Notes: generated from the sequence alone by a model not told the origin. 64,000 nt of DNA from a candidate division LCP-89 bacterium B3_LCP (GCA_005223185.1 NJBN01000003.1:248001-312000), one strand, 5' to 3'. Counted from the first letter of the stretch, positions 26,252 to 36,097 are shown. Translations and numbers: made by a program.

Positions 26252-29200
26252 ATGAGTGAAGTAGGACAGAGAGAGATCCTGACTCAGGCGCACGTCGTTA
26301 AATTCTTCGACGAGGAGTTGGACTACAAATACATCGGTAATTGGGAAAATCGTCTCGGCAACAGCAACGTCGAAGAGGAATACCTTATTGACTGGCTTAA
26401 GCGGCAGGGACATAGCGACAGGATCATTGAAAAAGTACTTCGGGAGCTAGATAAGGCTAAGACATTGGGTGGGAGTAAGACACTCTACGATGCCAACCGA
26501 GAAGTTTACACTCTATTGCGCTATGGTATCAAAGTACGGCCTGAGGTTAGTGAGCAATATATTACCGTCTGGCTAATCGATTGGGAGAACATCAATAACA
26601 ACGATTTCGCAATCGCTGAAGAAGTAACAGTTGCCGGTGATGAAAACAATAAACGGCCTGACATTGTTTTATACGTCAACGGTATTGCCCTTGGTGTACT
26701 TGAACTGAAACGTTCGACGGTATCTGTGACCGAGGGTATCCGGCAGAACCTTGACAGTCAGAAAAAGGAATTCATAAAGCCGTTCTTTACCACCATCCAA
26801 TTAGTAATGGCAGGCAACGATACTGAGGGACTACGTTACGGTGTAATTGAGACACCCGAAAAATATTACCTGAAATGGAAAGAGGATAGCACAGTTGAAA
26901 ATCCTTTGGATCGAGCGCTCGGGCAACTTTGCCGCAAAGATCGCTTATTAGAGATAATTTACAATTTCATGGTCTTCGATGCTGGTAAAAAGAAAATCTG
27001 CCGGCACAACCAGTACTTTGGGGTTCGGGCAGCACAAGAGCATGTTAGGCGTCGCGAGGCCGGGATCATCTGGCACACTCAAGGCAGTGGCAAGAGCCTT
27101 ACCATGGTCTGGCTCGCCAAGTGGATCCGCGAACGTGTGACCAACAGCCGTGTCCTGATAATCACCGACCGGACTGAACTCGACGAACAAATCGAGAAAG
27201 TCTTTATGGGCGTCGATGAGGATATCTATCGAACCAGGAGTGGTACAGACTTGGTAAATGTCTTAAACGTGAACGAGGAGTGGCTGGTTTGCTCGTTAAT
27301 ACATAAGTTCGGTAGATCGGATGAGGCTGACATTGATGCCTTCCTCAAAGACATTGAAAAACACTTACCGCATGGATTTCGTGCGAAAGGTGAGCTATTC
27401 GTGTTCGTGGATGAGTGTCACCGCACCCAGTCAGGCAAATTTAACCAAGCAATGAAGGCTATTGTACCCGGTGCTATGTTGATCGGTTTTACCGGCACAC
27501 CTTTGCTCAAGAGGGATAAGAAAACGAGCATCGAGGTCTTTGGACCGTATATCCACACCTATAAATATGATGAAGCCGTGCTTGATGGTGTCGTGCTGGA
27601 CCTGCGCTACGAAGCCCGTGACATTGACCAGAACATCACCTCACAGGATAAGGTTGATCAATGGTTTGATATCAAGACAAGAGGGTTATCAGATTTAGCC
27701 AAGGCGCAGCTCAAACAGCGCTGGGGCACGATGCAGAAAGTGCTTAGTGCACAGGACCGGCTGGAAAAGATTATTGCGGATATCCTAATTGACATGGAGA
27801 CACAAGACCGGCTTAGGAGTGGCCACGGAAACGCAATGCTGGTCTCTGGGAGTATTTATTCGGCATGCCGGTTCTTTGAGATGTTCCAACGAACCGATTT
27901 GGCTGGGAAATGTGCGATTATAACATCCTATAAGCCGTCATCGTCTGACATCAAGGGGGAGGAGACGGGGGAAGGACAAACAGAGAAACTCCTGCAGTAT
28001 GATATTTATCGAAAGATGCTGGCGACTCACTTTGATGAACCGGAAGAAACGGCTATGCACAAAGTCGAACAGTTCGATAAGGATGTAAAGAAACGTTTCA
28101 TCGAAGAACCGGGGCAGATGAAACTCCTGATCGTAGTTGATAAGCTATTGACCGGTTTCGACGCCCCACCAGCGACGTACCTCTACATCGATAAGCATAT
28201 GCACGACCATGGTCTATTCCAGGCGATCTGCCGCGTCAACCGCCTCGATGGTGAGGATAAGGAATACGGCTACGTTATCGATTACAAAGACCTGTTTAAA
28301 TCACTTGAAAAATCGATCAAGGATTACACCGGTGAGGCATTTGATGCCTATGATTTAGAAGACGTCCAGGGCCTGCTGAAAGACCGTCTGGATCAAGCCC
28401 GGGAACGGTTAGAGGAGTGCCGTGAATCTATCAAGGCATTATGCGAGACGGTGGAGCCGCCACGCGACACGGCGGCCTACTTGCGATTCTTCTGTACAGC
28501 AGATAGTATGGATGGCCAGGCCTTAAAGGACAATGAACCGAAACGTGTAGCGCTCTATAAGATGACATCAGCATTTCTCCGGGCATATGCTAACCTGGCG
28601 AACGAAATGCCTGACGCTGGTTACTCCGACTCCGAAGCCCAGGAAATCAAGGCTGAGGTAAGCCATTACGAAAAAGTTCGTGAGGAGGTTAAATTGGCCA
28701 GCGGTGACTACATCGACATGAAGATGTATGAGCCAGCCATGCGTCACCTACTGGATACCTACATTCGTGCTGAGGAGAGTGAGATACTCTCTGAATTCGA
28801 TGATATGACGCTGGTGGAGTTGATCGTAGAACGTGGTGAGGACGCGGTAAAATCACTGCCAAAGGACATACGTGAAAATCAGGAGGCGATGTCTGAAACA
28901 ATTGAGAATAACGTCCGCAGGCTCATTATTGACGAGATGGCAGTAAATCCCAAATACTATGAAAAGATGTCGGAGCTGCTGGATGCTCTTATTCAAGCCC
29001 GCAAGAAAGAGGCACTGGATTACAAAGCCTACCTTGCAAAGATTGTTGAGCTGACGAAAAAGGTAAGCAAACCGGAAACACAATCGACATATCCTTCTTC
29101 TATAAATACATCCGCACTTAGAGCACTCTACGACAACTTGGATGAGAACGAGAACATAGCTGTTCAAATAGATACTGCTATTCGAACTGTGAAAAAGGCT

Positions 29201-29323
29201 GGTTGGCGCGGGAATAAGCTCAAGGAACGAGAAGTGCGAAACGCTATTAAATCCGTTCTGGGCGATGATGCCAGTCTTATAGAAAATACCTTCGAAATTG
29301 TAAAGAATCAACGTGACTACTAA
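26252..29323 (+). CDS. hsdR: Type I restriction endonuclease subunit
   Basis: A 1023-residue motor-nuclease. The N-terminal PD-(D/E)xK-type nuclease has RPDIVLYVNGIALGVLELKR (about 137-155). The SF2 motor follows, with Walker A TQGSGKSLT (about 273), DECH box FVDECHRTQSG (about 388), GFTGTPLLK, and motif VI in FQAICRVNRLDGE. The C-terminal third is helical, as expected for contact with the HsdM-HsdS core. Length is within the usual 950-1100. Sixty-seven nt after hsdS. A normal, intact restriction subunit. Confidence 0.95.
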   Translation: MSEVGQREILTQAHVVKFFDEELDYKYIGNWENRLGNSNVEEEYLIDWLKRQGHSDRIIEKVLRELDKAKTLGGSKTLYDANREVYTLLRYGIKVRPEVSEQYITVWLIDWENINNNDFAIAEEVTVAGDENNKRPDIVLYVNGIALGVLELKRSTVSVTEGIRQNLDSQKKEFIKPFFTTIQLVMAGNDTEGLRYGVIETPEKYYLKWKEDSTVENPLDRALGQLCRKDRLLEIIYNFMVFDAGKKKICRHNQYFGVRAAQEHVRRREAGIIWHTQGSGKSLTMVWLAKWIRERVTNSRVLIITDRTELDEQIEKVFMGVDEDIYRTRSGTDLVNVLNVNEEWLVCSLIHKFGRSDEADIDAFLKDIEKHLPHGFRAKGELFVFVDECHRTQSGKFNQAMKAIVPGAMLIGFTGTPLLKRDKKTSIEVFGPYIHTYKYDEAVLDGVVLDLRYEARDIDQNITSQDKVDQWFDIKTRGLSDLAKAQLKQRWGTMQKVLSAQDRLEKIIADILIDMETQDRLRSGHGNAMLVSGSIYSACRFFEMFQRTDLAGKCAIITSYKPSSSDIKGEETGEGQTEKLLQYDIYRKMLATHFDEPEETAMHKVEQFDKDVKKRFIEEPGQMKLLIVVDKLLTGFDAPPATYLYIDKHMHDHGLFQAICRVNRLDGEDKEYGYVIDYKDLFKSLEKSIKDYTGEAFDAYDLEDVQGLLKDRLDQARERLEECRESIKALCETVEPPRDTAAYLRFFCTADSMDGQALKDNEPKRVALYKMTSAFLRAYANLANEMPDAGYSDSEAQEIKAEVSHYEKVREEVKLASGDYIDMKMYEPAMRHLLDTYIRAEESEILSEFDDMTLVELIVERGEDAVKSLPKDIRENQEAMSETIENNVRRLIIDEMAVNPKYYEKMSELLDALIQARKKEALDYKAYLAKIVELTKKVSKPETQSTYPSSINTSALRALYDNLDENENIAVQIDTAIRTVKKAGWRGNKLKEREVRNAIKSVLGDDASLIENTFEIVKNQRDY

Positions 29324-30041
29324 ACGACACCAGATTGTTGTTCAGGGCATAACCGTAGAGGTTGTCCGGAAGGATATAAAGAACCTCCACTTAGGTGTCT
29401 ATCCACCGAATGGCAGAGTTCGTGTATCTGTCCCATCACGCCTCGATGATGAGTCAGTTCGGTTGGCTGTAATATCACGCCTGGGTTGGATTAGAAAACA
29501 ACAAGATAAGTTTGAACAGCAAGCACGCCAGTCACAACGTGAGATGGTCACAGGGGAAAGCCATTACTTTCAGGGTCACCGATACCGACTCAATGTTATT
29601 TATTGTAAAGGCCCATCAAGTGTCAGTATTACGAAGAATTCAACTCTGGAGTTGCGGGTGCGTCCCGGAACTAAAAGAGACAAACGTGAGGTCATACTTA
29701 ATAGGTGGTACCGCCAGCAGTTAAGTGAACAAATTCCAGAGTTAATTGCTAAATGGGCACCAACAGTTGGTGTGACTGTGGCTGAATGGCGCATCAAGAG
29801 GATGAAGACTCGTTGGGGAACCTGTAATACTAAAGCCAAGCGAATTTGGTTGAATTTAGAGCTGGCAAAGAAACCTGATTCTTGTCTCGAGTATATTGTG
29901 GTACATGAAATTGTTCATTTACTGGAACGACAGCATAACGAACGCTTTAGGGAATATATGAATCGTTTCATGCCTCAGTGGCATATATATCGCGATGAAC
30001 TTAAACAAGTTCCTCTTGCACATGAGCATTGGATATATTAG
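29313..30041 (+). CDS. YgjP-like (DUF45) metallopeptidase in the restriction operon
   Basis: A 242-residue zinc metallopeptidase-like protein. It contains RMKTRWGTCNTK (the WGxC box of this family) and the HEIVHLLERQHNERF zinc site with a third His four residues after LER. The start is GTG at 29313, overlapping hsdR by 11 nt. Genes of this family are very often the last gene of type I restriction operons, but their role there is not established; protein maturation or control of the restriction complex has been suggested. Intact. Confidence 0.88.
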   Translation: MTTKRHQIVVQGITVEVVRKDIKNLHLGVYPPNGRVRVSVPSRLDDESVRLAVISRLGWIRKQQDKFEQQARQSQREMVTGESHYFQGHRYRLNVIYCKGPSSVSITKNSTLELRVRPGTKRDKREVILNRWYRQQLSEQIPELIAKWAPTVGVTVAEWRIKRMKTRWGTCNTKAKRIWLNLELAKKPDSCLEYIVVHEIVHLLERQHNERFREYMNRFMPQWHIYRDELKQVPLAHEHWIY

Positions 30042-30315
30042 TCCAGGACTTTATTTGAGTTCAATGTGGCTGGATTAGAGTGATAATTGAATCGTCCATT
30101 TCATGGTTTGAGAAACGTATTGGAAATATCGAATGGACCGACACCGTGTTTGCGTTAACGTACACCTAAATACGAGATGAAGCGGAGATACAGAAAGGAT
30201 AGTTTTTGTTTTTCAGATGAATGGAATTAAACAAAAATCCGAACCCAAATTTCAGCTCCTTGGACAATTAATCTTAGAGCGGGTGTTTCGGGGGAACTAT
30301 TATTAACTAGGCGAT

Positions 30316-31215
30316 ATGGCACCAACGAATCCAGAAAATTTTCTTCGACAGATCAAAGACCCGGCTTTTCTTAGAAAGTGCGTTGTTTTTATTGGTGCAG
30401 GTTTATCCATTCCGCCAGGAAAGCGTTGGGATAAGCTCGTTCGAGAAATCGCTACGAAATGCGTGGTGGAGGTTCAGAGTAAAACTAATAAGCAGATAAT
30501 AGATGATTGCTTGTTGAAACCTGATGCGTACAAGAAGGCCTTTAGGGAGCTATTCCCAAAGTATCAAGCAGCCTGCAGGACTGCACTACCCTATATCCTT
30601 CATATAGAATTTAAGGCATATATTACTACAAACTTTGGTCCATACTTAAGAAACCTTGCTAGTTCAAGAGACATAAATCGAGTACATGTCTATCCGGATC
30701 TTCCTCTGAATCATGGTCTTTCAAAAGCAATATATTATATTCATGGGTGTTATGATTCTGAAGATCCGAATTCTGATCCTGAACAACTCATTTTTGGATT
30801 TCAATCTTTCGAGGATGGCTATGGCTCGCCTAGCTTATTGCCAGGCTTTCTTCTAAGTCTATTTACTTATGAAAATATTCTTTTTTTAGGTTTTGATCCA
30901 CTAGAAGAAAAGATTAGAGCTATATTAGAGGAATCTATAGAAGTTAGGAAGAGTGTTTGGCAGACCAATTCAAAGCACGGAAACACTGGGCCTAAAAGAT
31001 ATGTACTTTGGCCATCTCCACTAATAGACAACGCTGGAGAAAGGGCTAAGTTGGAATCAACAATCGAAGAATTTAAAGCTTTAGATCTAGATCCAATTAC
31101 CTATGATCCTATTTATGAAGATTATAGTGGTCTTGAAAAATTACTACACGAAATAATTGCACAAGAGGAATTCGTCAATCGTCCTCCTCCATTTACTAGT
31201 GGTTTTGATTTATGA
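30316..31215 (+). CDS. SIR2-like domain protein, putative NADase effector
   Basis: A 299-residue stand-alone SIR2-like (SIR2_2) protein. NAD-fold motifs are present: FIGAGLS (about residues 26-32), YITTNF (about 100), the catalytic-type His in YYIHGCYD (about 141), FGFQSFEDGY and NILFLGFDPLEEKIR (about 190-205). In defence systems such domains deplete NAD upon phage infection. The stop overlaps the start of the next gene by 4 nt (ATGA), so the two are cotranslated. It follows the restriction operon after 275 nt without a gene. No signal or membrane segment. Defence role is inferred from domain and neighbours. Confidence 0.82.
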   Translation: MAPTNPENFLRQIKDPAFLRKCVVFIGAGLSIPPGKRWDKLVREIATKCVVEVQSKTNKQIIDDCLLKPDAYKKAFRELFPKYQAACRTALPYILHIEFKAYITTNFGPYLRNLASSRDINRVHVYPDLPLNHGLSKAIYYIHGCYDSEDPNSDPEQLIFGFQSFEDGYGSPSLLPGFLLSLFTYENILFLGFDPLEEKIRAILEESIEVRKSVWQTNSKHGNTGPKRYVLWPSPLIDNAGERAKLESTIEEFKALDLDPITYDPIYEDYSGLEKLLHEIIAQEEFVNRPPPFTSGFDL

Positions 31216-34181
31216 AGAATAACGAAAAACATCAATTGTCGATGAAGAATAAAAAATACTTTGATCTACAAGATGATATCGATAGATTCGTTAGAAGCAA
31301 TTTAAGTCCGGATGCTCTTGTAGCGAATATTATGGAAGTTGTTTCCGAGCAAAGCTTGGTAGAATATTTTTTAAAACAACTAGAACAACCTACCTATCTT
31401 CGGCCCTTGAAAGGGCACGGTTTTTTCAAAAATCCACCTAGTTCAATCCATCATGAAGAAGAGGGCACCATAAGTTTTCCAATCTGGGCAGAATCTCGTT
31501 ACCTCTCCCGAATGGCTGAACACGATCCAAAAACTGTTTTAAATATCATCCTGCAGATTCCAGAAACCGATAATGCCCGCGTCCATGAAGATTTGATTGA
31601 TGCTGTAATCAAAATGCCAGCTAATTTGGCTGTCGAGTTAAAAGACATGGTGAAAGAGTGGGCACAAGATCCCTACCTCTTATTACCAAAGAAAATCGGC
31701 ACATTAATATCTCACCTCGCACAAGGTGGGCAAGCTGAAGCTGCATTGGAGCTCGCCTCTTCTATACTTGGAATCCTACCTGATCCGGAGACTGATGAGA
31801 AACGGAAAGAAGATGAATATTTCCGCCCATCGCCTGAACCACGAGCCCGAATTAGACCCTTGACATACGAGAAGATCATTGAAAGAAATTTCCCTGATCT
31901 GGTTAAGGCAACAGGAATTCCAGCACTGAGCCTCCTCTGTGGTTTATTAGAAAACTATGTTCAGTATTCCCGCAGAACGGAAGAAGACAAAGGTCCTCAA
32001 GATTATTCATATATTTGGCGTCCGGCAATTGAAGAACATTCGCAGAATCATAAATATGGATTGAAAAGCATTTTAGTAAAAGGAGTTCGTGATACAGCAG
32101 ATCAAGTAATCGCCCTAGGCAAAGCTGACACACAAGAAGTCGTTCGCCAACTTGAAAGTCACAATTGGTATATTTTTAAACGAATATCCCTCTATATATT
32201 ATTTAGATACAACGAACAAAATTTGGATTTAATAGCAGGTTATCTTACTAATAAAACACTTTTTGAGGAGCCACATGCGCGTCATGAATATGTACTACTA
32301 GTTCAAAAATACTTCGATAAATTATCGAATGAGCAGCAACTAATGATCTTTGGATGGATTGATTCTGGTCCGGATGTCGATGCTTATCGAAACAATCCGA
32401 ATCCGATAACTGGAGAAAAGCCGACCGACGAACAAGTAGCGATATTTACAGAAAATTGGAAACTTAGACGTTATACATGGATTCGCGCTCATTTGTCCGG
32501 GGAGAAGTTGCAGCGTTGCGAAGAATTAATTAAGAAGTACGGAGAGCCAGAATTTCCCGATCTTCCTAGCCAGCAAGTCTCGTGGGCTGGACCGACAAGC
32601 CCGAAAACAACTGAAGAACTTCAAAAAATGCTGGTTCCTGATATCGTTGAATATCTGAAGACATGGGAACATACAGGAAAAGATATGGAGCCTTCGCCAA
32701 TTGGTTTAGGTCGTTCCCTGTCGCCAGTAATAAGCCAAGATCCGTCAAAATTTGCAGCAGAGGCCGAATTATTCAAAGAGTTAGATCCAACTTACGTTCG
32801 CCATTTTCTCGAAGGCCTGCATGAGGGACTGAAACAAGGGAAATCTTATGAATGGGAATCCGTACTTGATCTGTGTCTGTGGGCAGTCAAACAGCCCCGT
32901 GAAATTCCAGATAAGAAAGTAGAATATCTCGAAGCCGATCCACACTATGGTTGGGCTCGCAAATCAACGGCACAATTTCTGGGTGCAGGGTTTAACGATG
33001 GTCCCGGCTGCATACCTTTTGATAAGCGAGAAGTTGTATGGGAGATCCTGGAGAAAATAACAAAAGACACAGATCCCACACCGGATGTAGAGTCGAATTG
33101 GAGCAGCGGACCTTCTTCTCTATCCATAAATTCGACGCGTGGTGAAGCAATGCACAGCGTTATCCGTTACGCTCTATGGGTCGCCCGAAATATACATAAG
33201 ATGCCTAATGGTGATGAACGCCTCAAGCGTGGTTTCGATGAAATAACAGAGGTGCGGAACGTATTGGAAAAACATCTTGATACCAATGAAGAAAAATCAC
33301 TTGCAATAAGATCGGTTTATGGGCAATGGTTGCCATGGCTTGTGAAACTGGACCAGAAATGGCTTTTAGAAAACTTGAATATGATTCTCCCAATGGGAGA
33401 CAAAGAACTAGAATATTTCGATGTTGCTTGGATGACTTACGTGACTCATAATAGAGCTTATGATCCCGTGTTTGATATCCTTCAAGATCGGTACATTCAA
33501 GCCGTTGATCGACTTGGTGAAGAAAGGGAAAGAGATGACGAATATAATGAATATGAGAGATCTTTAGCACGCCACATTATGGAGTTATATTGGCGGGGAA
33601 GGATCGACAATTCTGGCTCGAAGGGACTTCTTTCTAAATTCTGGGAAAAGGCAAACAGGAATGTTAGAGGTCATGCAGTAGAGGTTATAGGTAACTGGTT
33701 GAAGGATGCGAAGGATGATATACCGGAAGAGGTTCTCGATCGCCTTCAAAGCCTGTGGGAAGGGCGGCTTGCTATAGCGAAAGGCGCTGAAGATAAAGAT
33801 CAATATAAACCTGAAATGAAGGAGTTTGGATGGTGGTTCGCATCCGGTCAGTTTGAAGACGATTGGGCATTCGCACAATTGAAAGAAGCTGTTAAGTTAG
33901 CTGGAAGACTGGATGTTGACTTTTTAGTAGTCAAGCACCTTGTGGAACTTGTCAAAACCTATCCCAAAAAAGCCATCGAGTGCCTGCATACAATGATTGA
34001 AGCAGATAATGAAGGCTGGAGTATTCTTGGATCTGAAAAAGAAGCCGAAATTATCCTGAAAGCCGCTATGGAAAGTACAGATAGTTCAGCCTCGCAGGCA
34101 GCTGAAGATCTGATTCATTATCTTGGCAGCAGAGGGTATCCGAAGTTCAGGTATTTACTGAAAAAACCTGATAGTAAATAG
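31212..34181 (+). CDS. Large helical-repeat protein paired with SIR2
   Basis: A 989-residue, soluble, mostly helical protein with a high charge. Repeating two-helix units (SRYLSRMAEHDPKTVLNIILQIP, VHEDLIDAVIKMPANLAVEL, AEAALELASSILGILPDP) give it a HEAT/ARM-like look over the first 250 residues and again near 690-960. I see no Walker box, nuclease motif or zinc site. It is translationally coupled to the SIR2 gene. In comparable two-gene systems the long partner senses the phage and restrains the NADase, which is a reasonable guess here. It could be a known but unannotated defence family; I do not recognise it. Confidence 0.75.
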   Translation: MKNNEKHQLSMKNKKYFDLQDDIDRFVRSNLSPDALVANIMEVVSEQSLVEYFLKQLEQPTYLRPLKGHGFFKNPPSSIHHEEEGTISFPIWAESRYLSRMAEHDPKTVLNIILQIPETDNARVHEDLIDAVIKMPANLAVELKDMVKEWAQDPYLLLPKKIGTLISHLAQGGQAEAALELASSILGILPDPETDEKRKEDEYFRPSPEPRARIRPLTYEKIIERNFPDLVKATGIPALSLLCGLLENYVQYSRRTEEDKGPQDYSYIWRPAIEEHSQNHKYGLKSILVKGVRDTADQVIALGKADTQEVVRQLESHNWYIFKRISLYILFRYNEQNLDLIAGYLTNKTLFEEPHARHEYVLLVQKYFDKLSNEQQLMIFGWIDSGPDVDAYRNNPNPITGEKPTDEQVAIFTENWKLRRYTWIRAHLSGEKLQRCEELIKKYGEPEFPDLPSQQVSWAGPTSPKTTEELQKMLVPDIVEYLKTWEHTGKDMEPSPIGLGRSLSPVISQDPSKFAAEAELFKELDPTYVRHFLEGLHEGLKQGKSYEWESVLDLCLWAVKQPREIPDKKVEYLEADPHYGWARKSTAQFLGAGFNDGPGCIPFDKREVVWEILEKITKDTDPTPDVESNWSSGPSSLSINSTRGEAMHSVIRYALWVARNIHKMPNGDERLKRGFDEITEVRNVLEKHLDTNEEKSLAIRSVYGQWLPWLVKLDQKWLLENLNMILPMGDKELEYFDVAWMTYVTHNRAYDPVFDILQDRYIQAVDRLGEERERDDEYNEYERSLARHIMELYWRGRIDNSGSKGLLSKFWEKANRNVRGHAVEVIGNWLKDAKDDIPEEVLDRLQSLWEGRLAIAKGAEDKDQYKPEMKEFGWWFASGQFEDDWAFAQLKEAVKLAGRLDVDFLVVKHLVELVKTYPKKAIECLHTMIEADNEGWSILGSEKEAEIILKAAMESTDSSASQAAEDLIHYLGSRGYPKFRYLLKKPDSK

Positions 34182-34388
34182 CGCTATTTCTTCGCGCGAA
34201 TGAACAAAACCGGTGGAAGTCCAATATATTGCATATTTTACTCACACAAGAGCAGAGTTCTCCTCTTTGAATATCCCCAATACCCGTTTAAAATCTTTCT
34301 ATTGTTGGTCATCATACTTAAAAGAAACCGGTGATTGGGAATACAGTTGGAAATCGCATTTCAGGGTAATAAAACAGGGATTAAGAAT

Positions 34389-34431
34389 CACTTCTAAGTC
34401 CCTATTATTATTGTTGTAACGGGGAGAGGAT
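34389..34431 (-). repeat. Left copy of a ~43-bp tRNA-edge direct repeat
   Basis: CACTTCTAAGTCCCTATTATT...CGGGGAGAGGAT recurs at 36018-36060 with a few changes. The shared block ends in the last 12 nt of a tRNA read on the minus strand. The pair may flank a 1.6-kb insertion carrying the NYN gene and two small genes. The remaining 34182-34388 shows no gene. Confidence 0.5.
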
Positions 34432-34457
34432 CTACCCAAAGGAAGTGCACTGAATCT

Positions 34458-34478
34458 GAGGGCTCGAGCCTCTTTTTG
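34458..34478 (+). terminator. Terminator on the plus strand before the NYN gene end
   Basis: GAGG/CCTC with inner C-TCGA-G loop (34458-34472), followed by TTTTTG. It would stop transcription running from the SIR2 pair into the oppositely oriented NYN gene. Confidence 0.6.
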
Positions 34479-35204
34479 TTAAGTGGTCAGTCCAACATAG
34501 ACCACCGGCGGAGTTTTTGAATCATCACGTTTAAGCGTAAAGATTTTAGGATAATCTTTGATAAGCGACTGAAGCCGTTCGTGACCGAATGTCCGGGGAT
34601 CGAATGCCGGATTCAACTTCCGAAGCACTGATCCTAGAGAAGACAGATGGACCCATTCTTCTTCCTTGGCCACCATTTCGAACGCCTGTATGAGGAGAGG
34701 TTTCGGATCAGGTGCATCCGACTTTCTCTTTTTCCTCGCTTTCCTGTTTACCCCAGCCTTATCGACCAGGTTTTCACAGTAAATAAACTGGTTACAGGCA
34801 TTGACAAAAGCTTCCGGAGTTTTCTTCTCACCGACACCGATGACGAAAAGCCCTTCCTCCCTGATTCTGGTTGCCAGACGGGTGTAGTCACTGTCACTGG
34901 AAACAATACCGAAACCGTCCACATCGTTACTGTGCAGTAAGTCCATGGCGTCAATGATCATGGCGCTGTCCGTAGCGTTCTTACCTATGGTGTACCGGAA
35001 CTGCTGAATCGGTTGAATGGCGTGCTTGTGAAGCAATGGCTTCCAACTGTTCATGTTGGTAGTAGTCCAATCTCCGTATATCCGCTTGATGGTAATCAGA
35101 CCAGACCTACTGATTTCAGCTAGTATCTGCGACAGAAGCGACGCCTGAGCATTATCCCCATCTATCAGTACTGCGAACCTTTGTTGGTCGGATTGATCAG
35201 CCAT
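34479..35204 (-). CDS. NYN-domain ribonuclease-like protein with OST-HTH/LOTUS tail
   Basis: A 241-residue protein. Residues 1-150 are a LabA/DUF88 NYN domain with acidic metal residues in VLIDGDNAQ, ATDSAMIIDAMDLL and IVSSDSDYTRLA, the PIN-like nuclease set. The C-terminal 75 residues (PLLIQAFEMVAKEEEWVHLSSLGSVLRKLNPAFDPRTFG...LIKDYPKIFTL) match an OST-HTH/LOTUS fold that binds RNA. The family is widespread in bacteria and thought to act on RNA; targets are unknown. It lies between two tRNA-edge repeats, on the opposite strand to the SIR2 pair. Confidence 0.87.
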   Translation of the reverse strand: MADQSDQQRFAVLIDGDNAQASLLSQILAEISRSGLITIKRIYGDWTTTNMNSWKPLLHKHAIQPIQQFRYTIGKNATDSAMIIDAMDLLHSNDVDGFGIVSSDSDYTRLATRIREEGLFVIGVGEKKTPEAFVNACNQFIYCENLVDKAGVNRKARKKRKSDAPDPKPLLIQAFEMVAKEEEWVHLSSLGSVLRKLNPAFDPRTFGHERLQSLIKDYPKIFTLKRDDSKTPPVVYVGLTT

Positions 35205-35277
35205 TTTGTACCTCTTTAATTAGGTATTTAGGAACTTCAGTCCGCTCACCGACCGGACTACAAACACCACCGGGCAA

Positions 35278-35385
35278 TTATTTATTCTTCTTTTCTTTTT
35301 TAAATTTGCGTTTTTCTTTTGGACTACGCTGGCTCTGTTTCTGTTGTTCTCTTTTGCCTTTGTCTTTTTTCCCCTTATCACCCAT
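35278..35385 (-). CDS. Very small lysine-rich protein
   Basis: A 35-residue frame MGDKGKKDKGKREQQ...KEKRKFKKEKKNK. An AAAGGAG lies 8 nt before the ATG at 35385, better placed than for the upstream ATG at 35391. Over half the residues are Lys, Arg, Gln or Glu. Short proteins of this composition are often found in environmental bacteria without a known role. Likely disordered and nucleic-acid binding. Confidence 0.6.
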   Translation of the reverse strand: MGDKGKKDKGKREQQKQSQRSPKEKRKFKKEKKNK

Positions 35386-35412
35386 CTCCATTTCTCCTTT
35401 GCTGAAGCACCT

Positions 35413-35652
35413 TTAACTTGAAATGTCTATTTTTATTTGCTCAAATTCTTCCTTACTAATTTCACCGTTGGCATATCTTTTCTTTAATATCTCCAAAGGT
35501 GTTTCTGACTCTGATCTTTCACTACTGTGATGCCCATCATAATATCCCATCCAAGGCGGTCTAAAGCCTCTTCTTCCGAACACCAGGAGACAGAAAATCA
35601 CCATTGCTATGCACATTATCATGGGGAATATCCACCATCCACTCCAACTCAT
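35413..35652 (-). CDS. Short membrane protein with SHOCT tail
   Basis: Starting at 35652 (MSWSGWW), 79 residues: one transmembrane helix (WIFPMIMCIAMVIFCLLVF) near the N-terminus, a Gly/Tyr/His linker, and a SHOCT motif (TPLEILKKRYANGEISKEEFEQIKIDI) at the end. A strong AAGGAGG lies 22 nt upstream, so an earlier start in the same frame is possible (about 25 residues more). SHOCT tails mediate oligomerisation. Function unknown. Confidence 0.7.
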   Translation of the reverse strand: MSWSGWWIFPMIMCIAMVIFCLLVFGRRGFRPPWMGYYDGHHSSERSESETPLEILKKRYANGEISKEEFEQIKIDISS

Positions 35653-36017
35653 ATGTTCGGGACCCCTTTTTCTCACCTCCTTTTTACTTAAGACAGCTAA
35701 CCATAACCACACTGCCCTGTACAAGACGCTGTCGTGACTTCGTCCATAGAGCTTATTACGCTATTTCAAATATAGATCGGTTCCTCCAAATTATCAACTA
35801 TAAACTCCTCCTTTTTCTTTATCGAACAGAAAAGCTATTTCAGTGCCTTACAGAAGATGGTGCTGATAAAAAATAACTGCTTAACGGCAGCCACATATCC
35901 GTTTTTTCGTAGTATATTGATGACTTTATTTACCGGAATTTCCCCCGATTCCAAGTATTTATATGGGAAATAGTATGGGAAAACGCATTATTAGAGAGAG
36001 AAAAAACGGCTTAGAAA

Positions 36018-36060
36018 CACTTCTAAGTCCCTGTTATTATATTAGTAGCGGGGAGAGGAT
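36018..36060 (-). repeat. Right copy of the ~43-bp tRNA-edge direct repeat
   Basis: CACTTCTAAGTCCCTGTTATT...GCGGGGAGAGGAT, matching 34389-34431. Here the block runs on into a longer tRNA remnant. Between 35725 and 36017 no gene is seen. Confidence 0.5.
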
Positions 36061-36097
36061 TTGAACCTTCGACCTTTGGGTTATGAGCCCGCCAAAT
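36049..36097 (-). tRNA. 3' fragment of a tRNA-Met-like gene (CAU), attachment remnant
   Basis: Read on the minus strand it contains GCGGG CTCATAA CCCAA (anticodon CAU), a variable loop, a T loop TTCAAAT and acceptor CTCCCCG. The 5' anticodon-stem strand no longer matches the 3' strand, the T stem is partly mispaired, and the D arm and 5' acceptor strand are missing. Not functional; it marks an anticodon-loop integration site. Confidence 0.65.

Noticed and set aside
34213-34419. Short plus-strand frame after the helical-repeat gene
   Set aside because: It overlaps the tRNA-edge repeat, has no ribosome site and no protein-like pattern.
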